Assembly (NCBI GenBank): GCA_964588305.1
Contig: CAZPOP010000032.1
Location: 1 to 26,376, forward strand
Direction of reading: 5' to 3'
Length of the DNA: 26,376 nt
Source: SM1-73 sp964588305
GTDB taxonomy: Bacteria > Zixibacteria > MSB-5A5 > SM1-73
A program made the position numbers and the translations under genes. Of this stretch, positions 22,581-26,376 are shown in pieces. Under the pieces are notes generated by a model. The model had not been told where the DNA came from. It saw only the letters and a list, made by a program, of their open reading frames with translations, and searched no databases. Each line of letters opens with the position of its first letter. The first letter of the stretch is position 1.

Positions 22581-23876
22581 CTACTTCATGTTATAAAAAA
22601 CCTTCTTCCCCAGAAATTGTGCTCTTTCGCCTAACTCCTCTTCGATTCTGAGAAGGCGGTTGTATTTGCAGATTCTGTCGGTTCGGGAAGCGGAGCCGCT
22701 CTTTATCTGTCCGGCGTTGACTGCCACCACCACGTCGGCGATGGTGGTATCTTCCGTCTCTCCTGATCTGTGGGAGACCACTGCGGTGAAGCCTGCTTTT
22801 TTCGACATCTCGATGGCATCCAAAGTCTCGGTCAAGGTTCCAATCTGGTTAAGCTTAATCAGAATGGAGTTGGTGGCTTTGAGCTCTATCCCCTTCTGTA
22901 ATCTTCTTATATTGGTGACATAAAGATCGTCTCCCACGATCTGGATTTTCTTTCCAAGTTTCGCGGTGAATTTTACCCAGCCATCCCAATCATCCTGAGC
23001 CAATCCATCCTCGATGGAGATGATGGGATATTTGTTCACCAGATTCTCGTAGAAGCCGATCATCTCCTCGGAGCTGAGTTTCTTGTTTTCAGCTTTCAGG
23101 TTATAGACTTTCTGTTTTTCGTCATAAAATTCCGAGGCGGCAGGGTCCAGTGCAAGAAGCACATCCTTGCCCGGCTCGTAACCAGCTTTCTTAATGCCTT
23201 CCATGATAACCTGAAGAGCTTCCTCATTTGAGTTCAAATTCGGAGCGAATCCTCCTTCGTCTCCCACTGAGGTGTTATAGTTCTTGTTCTTAAGCACGCT
23301 CTTGAGGTTATGAAAGACCTCGGCCCCCATTCTCAAAGCCTCTTTGAAGTTCGGGGCGCCGACCGGCATGATCATAAATTCCTGCAGGTCCACGTTGTTG
23401 TCTGCATGGGACCCGCCATTGACGATGTTCATCTGGGGCACCGGCAGGATCTTGGAGTTTGCGCCCCCGATGTATTGATACAAAGGCAGATCGCAGCACA
23501 GCGCGGCGGCTTTGCAAACGGCAAGTGATACCCCTAAGATAGCGTTGGCTCCCAGGCGGCTTTTATCTTCGGTGCCATCCAACTCGATGAGAAATCTGTC
23601 GAGCTCCACCTGATCCAATGCATCCGGACTCTTTTTGAACAATTCCGGGGCAATGATGGTGTTGACGTTTTCCACCGCCTTGGTAACTCCTTTTCCCAGG
23701 TAGCGGCTTTTGTCTTTATCTCTCAGCTCCAAAGCCTCGTGCTCGCCGGTGGAAGCGCCTGACGGAACCGCCGCTCTCCCCACACAGCCGTCCTCCAGCA
23801 CCACATCCACCTCCACGGTTGGATTTCCTCTGGAATCCAAAATCTCTCGAGCATGACATCCGATGATGGTGGGCAT
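22581..23876 (-). CDS. eno: Enolase (phosphopyruvate hydratase)
   Basis: A 431-residue glycolytic enzyme converting 2-phosphoglycerate to phosphoenolpyruvate. All key parts are present: the mobile loop GASTGEHEA (40-48), NGGSHADNNVDLQEFMIMPVGA, GDEGGFAPN with its catalytic Glu, SIEDGLAQDDWDGW and VGDDLYVTN (metal ligands), KLNQIGTLTE with the catalytic Lys, and SHRSGETEDTTIADVVVA. Full length and intact. The start lies 9 bases after an AAAGGAG site. Its promoter, leader and first ~72 codons are duplicated about 0.9 kb upstream in a chimeric gene. It heads the eno-ftsB-recO block. Confidence 0.97.
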   Translation of the reverse strand: MPTIIGCHAREILDSRGNPTVEVDVVLEDGCVGRAAVPSGASTGEHEALELRDKDKSRYLGKGVTKAVENVNTIIAPELFKKSPDALDQVELDRFLIELDGTEDKSRLGANAILGVSLAVCKAAALCCDLPLYQYIGGANSKILPVPQMNIVNGGSHADNNVDLQEFMIMPVGAPNFKEALRMGAEVFHNLKSVLKNKNYNTSVGDEGGFAPNLNSNEEALQVIMEGIKKAGYEPGKDVLLALDPAASEFYDEKQKVYNLKAENKKLSSEEMIGFYENLVNKYPIISIEDGLAQDDWDGWVKFTAKLGKKIQIVGDDLYVTNIRRLQKGIELKATNSILIKLNQIGTLTETLDAIEMSKKAGFTAVVSHRSGETEDTTIADVVVAVNAGQIKSGSASRTDRICKYNRLLRIEEELGERAQFLGKKVFYNMK

Positions 23877-23943
23877 ATGTTTTCTCCTTTCTCAAGACAC
23901 AGAATTCATGCTTTTCAGGTTAAAGCTGATCTCCGTTTTTGCT

Positions 23944-23972
23944 AATGTAAATTATGGAAAAGAACATTGCAA
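23944..23972 (-). promoter_or_regulatory. Likely sigma70-type promoter of eno
   Basis: On the minus strand TTGCAA (23967-23972), a 17-base spacer and TACATT (23944-23949) lie 67 bases before the eno ATG. The same pair at the same spacing is conserved in the duplicated copy upstream, which supports function. Confidence 0.6.
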
Positions 23973-24016
23973 GAGAAAAATACGTTGTTGGTTCGGTTAC
24001 CTCTGGCGGGAAACGT

Positions 24017-24048
24017 AAAAAAGGTGCGGGGTAGGCGCACCCCGCACC
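24017..24048 (-). terminator. Intrinsic terminator after the chimeric gene, built from a GTGCGGGGTA palindrome
   Basis: On the minus strand GGTGCGGGGT, a 6-base loop and ACCCCGCACC form a perfect 10-bp GC-rich stem followed at once by six T. It lies 51 bases after the chimeric gene stop and before the eno promoter. It is also a member of the intergenic palindrome family. Confidence 0.8.
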
Positions 24049-24098
24049 AACAAGAAGCTCATTTTTGCGGGTTGATAAGAAGGCTTGAGAATTCGTGG

Positions 24099-24782
24099 TT
24101 ACCCGAAACTCATACAAAAGAATCGAACGAGCTGCTGATGAGAGAATTCGCCACGCCATACAGTCTGGTCAAAGAAATTACGCCTTTGATAGATTACGAA
24201 GAACAAATGGCGCCAGGGAGACTTGAGATAGAGTCCTATGTCCTCGGCTACAGCCTTCTTGATCCTTTCGTAGTCCTCCCGCCGACGCATGTACTTGTAC
24301 TCTATCAGCAGACTTAGCTTCTCAATACCCGTATCCGGGTACCGGCAGCTGCGAACGCCGTCCACTTTTGGCTTGTGGTCAAGGCCAAAGCCAAGAGGTC
24401 TCAAAAAGGCTTCCACGAAATAGTGCAAATCTATTTCTTTCTTGGTGTGCTTTGATATGTCAATTCCTAGTAAGGAGTTAAGGTCATTAACAACTGCGGG
24501 CAAGTCTGCAAGTACGGAGGCCACCACGTCCAGACCGTCTTCTGGCAATTGTGACGCCGTAGCATCATTGGCGTTTTTCACCGCTTTGGTTAAGCGTTTT
24601 CCCAGATAGCGACCTTTGTGGTTATCTCCGAGCTCTACGGCCTCATGCTCGCCGGTAGAGGCGCCAGAGGGGAGCGCCACTCTTTCCAAACAACCATCCT
24701 GTAGGACCACATCCACCTCCACGGTGGGGTTTCCTCTGGAATCCAGAATCTCTCTGACATGACATCCGACGATGTTTGGCAT
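24099..24782 (-). CDS. Chimeric protein: enolase N-terminus fused to a PD-(D/E)XK nuclease-like domain
   Basis: A 227-residue open frame. Residues 1-72 match the true enolase at 55 of 72 positions by hand alignment (MPNIVGCHVREILDSRGNPT... through the GASTGEHEA loop). No catalytic enolase residues beyond that are present, so it cannot be an enolase. From about residue 83 the sequence is unrelated: EIDLHYFVEAFLRPLGF, then RYPD (147-150), LLIEYKYMRR (158-167) and HLFFVIYQRR (192-201). The PD...E161-Y-K163 spacing after a hydrophobic strand, the leading DLH helix and the following strand resemble PD-(D/E)XK nucleases of the DpnII/MboI C-terminal type; this is pattern recognition, not a search result. 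The ATG at 24782 has an AAGGAG site as in eno. The frame could extend to 24983 but the eno-like start is right. It ends before a strong terminator and is divergent from a small plus-strand operon. Confidence 0.7.
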   Translation of the reverse strand: MPNIVGCHVREILDSRGNPTVEVDVVLQDGCLERVALPSGASTGEHEAVELGDNHKGRYLGKRLTKAVKNANDATASQLPEDGLDVVASVLADLPAVVNDLNSLLGIDISKHTKKEIDLHYFVEAFLRPLGFGLDHKPKVDGVRSCRYPDTGIEKLSLLIEYKYMRRREDYERIKKAVAEDIGLYLKSPWRHLFFVIYQRRNFFDQTVWRGEFSHQQLVRFFCMSFG

Positions 24783-24828
24783 ATGTTTTCTCCTTTTTTG
24801 CAGGTTAAAGCTGATCTCCGTTTTTGCT

Positions 24829-24857
24829 AATCTACGTGACCGGAGACGACTTGGCAA
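24829..24857 (-). promoter_or_regulatory. Promoter of the chimeric gene, copied from eno
   Basis: TTGCCA (24852-24857), a 17-base spacer and TAGATT (24829-24834) on the minus strand match the eno promoter in position, spacing and flanking ATTAGCAAAAACGGAGATCA leader. The -35 is closer to consensus than that of eno. Confidence 0.55.
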
Positions 24858-24904
24858 GAGAAAAATCCTTGGTTGTCTCGTCGCCCCTACGGAGAAATCA
24901 AAAA

Positions 24905-24931
24905 CGGTGCGGGGTAGGGTGCCCGATGCCA
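24905..24931. repeat. GTGCGGGGTA palindrome family, decayed copy upstream of the chimera
   Basis: GGTGCGGGGTAGGGTGCCCG followed by ATGCC keeps the left arm intact and the right arm in decayed form. Its place relative to the promoter is the same as that of the terminator palindrome before eno, so it is probably part of the duplicated segment. Confidence 0.6.
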
Positions 24932-24992
24932 ACCGCGAGACTATATGGATTGTTGGGGCGATAAGTTTTTTGTCGGGAAGCAAAGATTTCTC

Positions 24993-25021
24993 TTGACAAC
25001 TTACTAGAAGGCGATATTAAT
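24993..25021 (+). promoter_or_regulatory. Sigma70-type promoter for the plus-strand small-protein operon
   Basis: A consensus TTGACA (24993-24998), a 17-base spacer and ATTAAT (25016-25021; TATTAA with a 16-base spacer is the alternative). It points to the two small genes at 25130 and 25364 and is the best -35 match noticed in the window. Confidence 0.6.
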
Positions 25022-25114
25022 TAGGGCGCTAAAATTCGGCGGACCCTCTGATGTTTTCGAAGAAAGAGCTGCCGAGAGGTTTGAATATACCCCATGCGCG
25101 GATCTGATTCGCGT

Positions 25115-25124
25115 GAGGAGGTGA
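25115..25124 (+). promoter_or_regulatory. Strong Shine-Dalgarno site of the 46-residue protein
   Basis: GAGGAGGTGA with 8 bases between AGGAGG and the ATG at 25130. Near-perfect complement to the 16S tail, which supports a real small gene. Confidence 0.75.
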
Positions 25125-25129
25125 GAAAG

Positions 25130-25270
25130 ATGAATTGCGCTTCGTGCGGAGAAGAAATAAAAGGTGGAACCGTATGGAGAGACGATCAGCCATACTGCTG
25201 TAAAGGATGTGCTGATAAGGGGCCAATTGAAGAGGAAGAAGAGGAATGGGAAGAGGAAGAAGACAAGTAG
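25130..25270 (+). CDS. Small Cys-rich protein with acidic tail, putative zinc-binding
   Basis: A 46-residue protein, one of the few plus-strand genes here. The N-terminal half has C3-x2-C6 and C23-C24-x2-C27 (MNCASCGEEI, then QPYCCKGCADKG), a treble-clef or zinc-ribbon-like metal site. The C-terminal 14 residues are almost all Glu/Asp around one Trp (EEEEEEWEEEEDK). It has a near-ideal ribosome-binding site, a promoter about 110 bases upstream, and shares a terminator with the next small gene. A metal-binding regulator, a metal store or a nucleic-acid mimic are all possible; I recognise no named family. Confidence 0.7.
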   Translation: MNCASCGEEIKGGTVWRDDQPYCCKGCADKGPIEEEEEEWEEEEDK

Positions 25271-25363
25271 CACTTATTAATCCCAATACTAGACGCCGGC
25301 GGCTTTTGATCGACTGCCGGGTAGATGCTCTTTAACAATTTTGCCTCCGCAGGGGGTGAGATA

Positions 25364-25426
25364 ATGAAAGGGAAAGCCACTAAGCAAGGCAAGAAGGCTC
25401 GTGGCACCAAGAAGACTAAAAAGTAA
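25364..25426 (+). CDS. 20-residue Lys-rich basic micropeptide
   Basis: ATG-AAA-GGG-AAA... to TAA encodes 20 residues, about half of them Lys or Arg, with no acidic residue (MKGKATKQGKKARG...). AGGGGGTGAG lies 7 bases before the start, a strong site, and two stop codons end the frame. An intrinsic terminator begins 23 bases later. The combination of ribosome-binding site, tandem stop and terminator argues for a real micropeptide, but 20 codons cannot be proven from sequence alone. Confidence 0.5.
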   Translation: MKGKATKQGKKARGTKKTKK

Positions 25427-25448
25427 TAAATGCCACTGAATGGCGGAA

Positions 25449-25483
25449 GAGCCCCCGAACATCGAATTCGGGGGCTTTTTTTT
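25449..25483 (+). terminator. Intrinsic terminator of the small-protein operon
   Basis: GCCCCCGAA and TTCGGGGGC form a 9-bp stem with a 7-base loop, followed by eight T. It faces the plus-strand genes. Confidence 0.9.
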
Positions 25484-25539
25484 GAGCTTGCTGGTGAAAG
25501 ATTCCCGTTGCCTGAAGCAAGCTAAAAGATCAAAGAGAA

Positions 25540-25642
25540 AAACTTGAAACTTCAACTGAAGGATTAAAACTCAGTTGCTCCTTCTAACCGACGGGTTCTT
25601 ATTTTAAGTTTTGAGTTGAGGTTTTTAGTTTTGCTTTTTGAG
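25540..25642. repeat. A/T-rich inverted repeats between convergent genes
   Basis: The outer arms are AAACTTGAAACT (25540-25551) and AGTTTCAAGTTT (25631-25642), perfect 12-base complements. Inside, CAACTGA/TCAGTTG (25554-25578) forms a second hairpin and the rest is built from AAACTC/AAACTT-like heptamers. It sits between the plus-strand terminator and the stop of the last minus-strand gene. Confidence 0.65.
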
Positions 25643-25650
25643 TTTCAAGT

Positions 25651-26376
25651 TTATAGGAGTTGTGCTCTTTTTCTTATGGCCCATTCTGCAGACAGGCATC
25701 CGATGAAGAGAATCAAAAGGACGGGATGATTCCAGAGCTGCAGTTCCCTGGTTCTCTCGCGGTGTTTTTCTACCAACTCGAGATCATCGGGCAGGTTTTC
25801 GATCTGATCCTTTTCGTAAAACCTCCCCCCGGACACTTCAGCCATCCTTTTCAGAAGGTCGAAATCGGTGCTTAAGTCTGCGTCTTCCAGGCTGTATTCC
25901 TCCACTGTGAATTCACCGGTCTTCGAGCCAATCTTTGTCTCACCCCGGAAAACCTCTCCATCAAAGAGATACTTGCCCGGAGAGAGCGATCTTTGTGTTC
26001 CCGTATAATCGCCTGTTTCATCCAAGCTCAGGCTCAGCACCTCCGAATCGGGTGCGGCTTGTGCGTTTATCTTCAGGAGCACGGAAGCATCTCCTATCTT
26101 CTGATAGTTTTGGTCAAAGATTTTGGCCGAGAAGTTTATCCTCTCCCCGCTTCTGTATATCTTCTTGTCGGTGGAGATGTTGACCAGATCCATATCCTCT
26201 CTGGTCACCAGCCATCTGACCGAATTGTTCCAGAGCTTCTGGTAGCTCTGATTGTCTTTTCCGGTGCCCCACAAAAGGAAATCCCATCTCCAGAAAGGGG
26301 AGACGGTGACAGCCATCATCTTGCCCTTTCCGTAATTTCTTACCACAATGCCGGGCAGAAGAATTTGGGGATCAGA
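25651..26376 (-). CDS. C-terminal part of a membrane-anchored extracytoplasmic protein (5' end outside window)
   Basis: The frame is open to the window edge (SDPQILLPGIVVRNYGKGKM...), so an apparent GTG start at 26346 is internal. Visible parts in order: VTVSPFWRWDFLLWGTGKDNQSYQKLWNNSVRWLVTRED, which is typical of the end of a glutamine-amidotransferase-like or VWA-associated domain in large membrane proteins; a beta-rich Ig-like domain (VNISTDKKIYRSGERINFSAKIFD...); a short helical segment GGRFYEKDQIENLPDDLE; and a final transmembrane helix LWNHPVLLILFIGCLSAEWAIRKR with a basic cytoplasmic end. Related proteins often lie near VWA-domain (BatA-type) membrane proteins. Function unknown; it converges on the small-protein operon. 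Confidence 0.75.
   Translation of the reverse strand, partial: SDPQILLPGIVVRNYGKGKMMAVTVSPFWRWDFLLWGTGKDNQSYQKLWNNSVRWLVTREDMDLVNISTDKKIYRSGERINFSAKIFDQNYQKIGDASVLLKINAQAAPDSEVLSLSLDETGDYTGTQRSLSPGKYLFDGEVFRGETKIGSKTGEFTVEEYSLEDADLSTDFDLLKRMAEVSGGRFYEKDQIENLPDDLELVEKHRERTRELQLWNHPVLLILFIGCLSAEWAIRKRAQLL

Noticed and set aside
23967..24317. 116-codon plus-strand open frame
   Set aside because: It lies antisense to the chimeric gene and across the terminator palindrome, with no ribosome-binding site.
24783..24983. Longer N-terminus of the chimeric gene, starting at 24983
   Set aside because: The extra 67 codons cover the copied promoter and leader, there is no ribosome-binding site at 24983, and the eno-like ATG at 24782 has one.
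25051..25107. 18-codon leader peptide before the 46-mer gene
   Set aside because: There is an ATG and a stop, but no convincing ribosome-binding site and no attenuator structure.
26344..26346. GTG at 26346 as the true start of the last gene
   Set aside because: The frame is open and protein-like up to the window edge, so the gene is simply cut.

Overview
The window looks like a chromosomal piece from a Gram-negative-type bacterium of an uncultured or poorly sampled lineage. I infer this from the Wzx/Wzy/Wzc-style capsule genes, a bacterial dimeric-type GlyRS, RecO, an FtsB/DivIC-like protein and enolase, set among several families of intergenic palindromes. No gene fixes the phylum; a candidate phylum of the FCB type is a guess only. 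Almost everything is on the minus strand, so the gene order below is given in the direction of transcription, from high to low coordinates.

Right edge, 24.0-26.4 kb. A membrane protein with extracellular beta domains runs off the window (25651-26376). It converges on a tiny plus-strand operon (promoter 24993-25021, a 46-codon Cys-rich/acidic protein, a 20-codon Lys-rich peptide, terminator 25449-25483). Divergent from that operon is a chimeric gene (24099-24782): the promoter, leader and first ~72 codons of enolase have been copied and joined to a PD-(D/E)XK nuclease-like domain. A strong intrinsic terminator (24017-24048) separates it from the true enolase gene. This is the most unusual part of the window.

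Housekeeping block, 19.4-23.9 kb. Order: eno, ftsB/divIC-like, recO (overlapping ftsB by 4 bp), glyS. The gaps hold palindromic repeats, including a 127-bp element with imperfect 17-bp terminal inverted repeats. Beyond the glyS stop lies a decayed copy of the glyS 3' end and a 51-bp tandem repeat.

Middle block, 12.3-19.2 kb. A GT-C-like membrane glycosyltransferase, a membrane-embedded spermidine-synthase-like protein, a GNAT acetyltransferase, a small alpha/alpha-toroid (squalene-cyclase-fold) protein and a second GNAT acetyltransferase. A 702-bp stretch without a gene (11574-12275) follows.

Exopolysaccharide/capsule operon, 11.6 kb to the left edge. Order: CpsB-type tyrosine phosphatase, a secreted SLBB-domain protein, a Wzc-type tyrosine autokinase with a Tyr-rich tail, UDP-GlcNAc 2-epimerase, Wzx flippase, a glycosyltransferase, a Wzy/WaaL-type polymerase or ligase, a double GT4 glycosyltransferase, and the first 24 codons of another gene. 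Together they supply the nucleotide sugar, assemble the repeat unit, flip and polymerise it, and control chain length by a phosphorylation cycle (Wzc and CpsB). No initiating sugar-phosphate transferase and no full Wza exporter is seen in the window.
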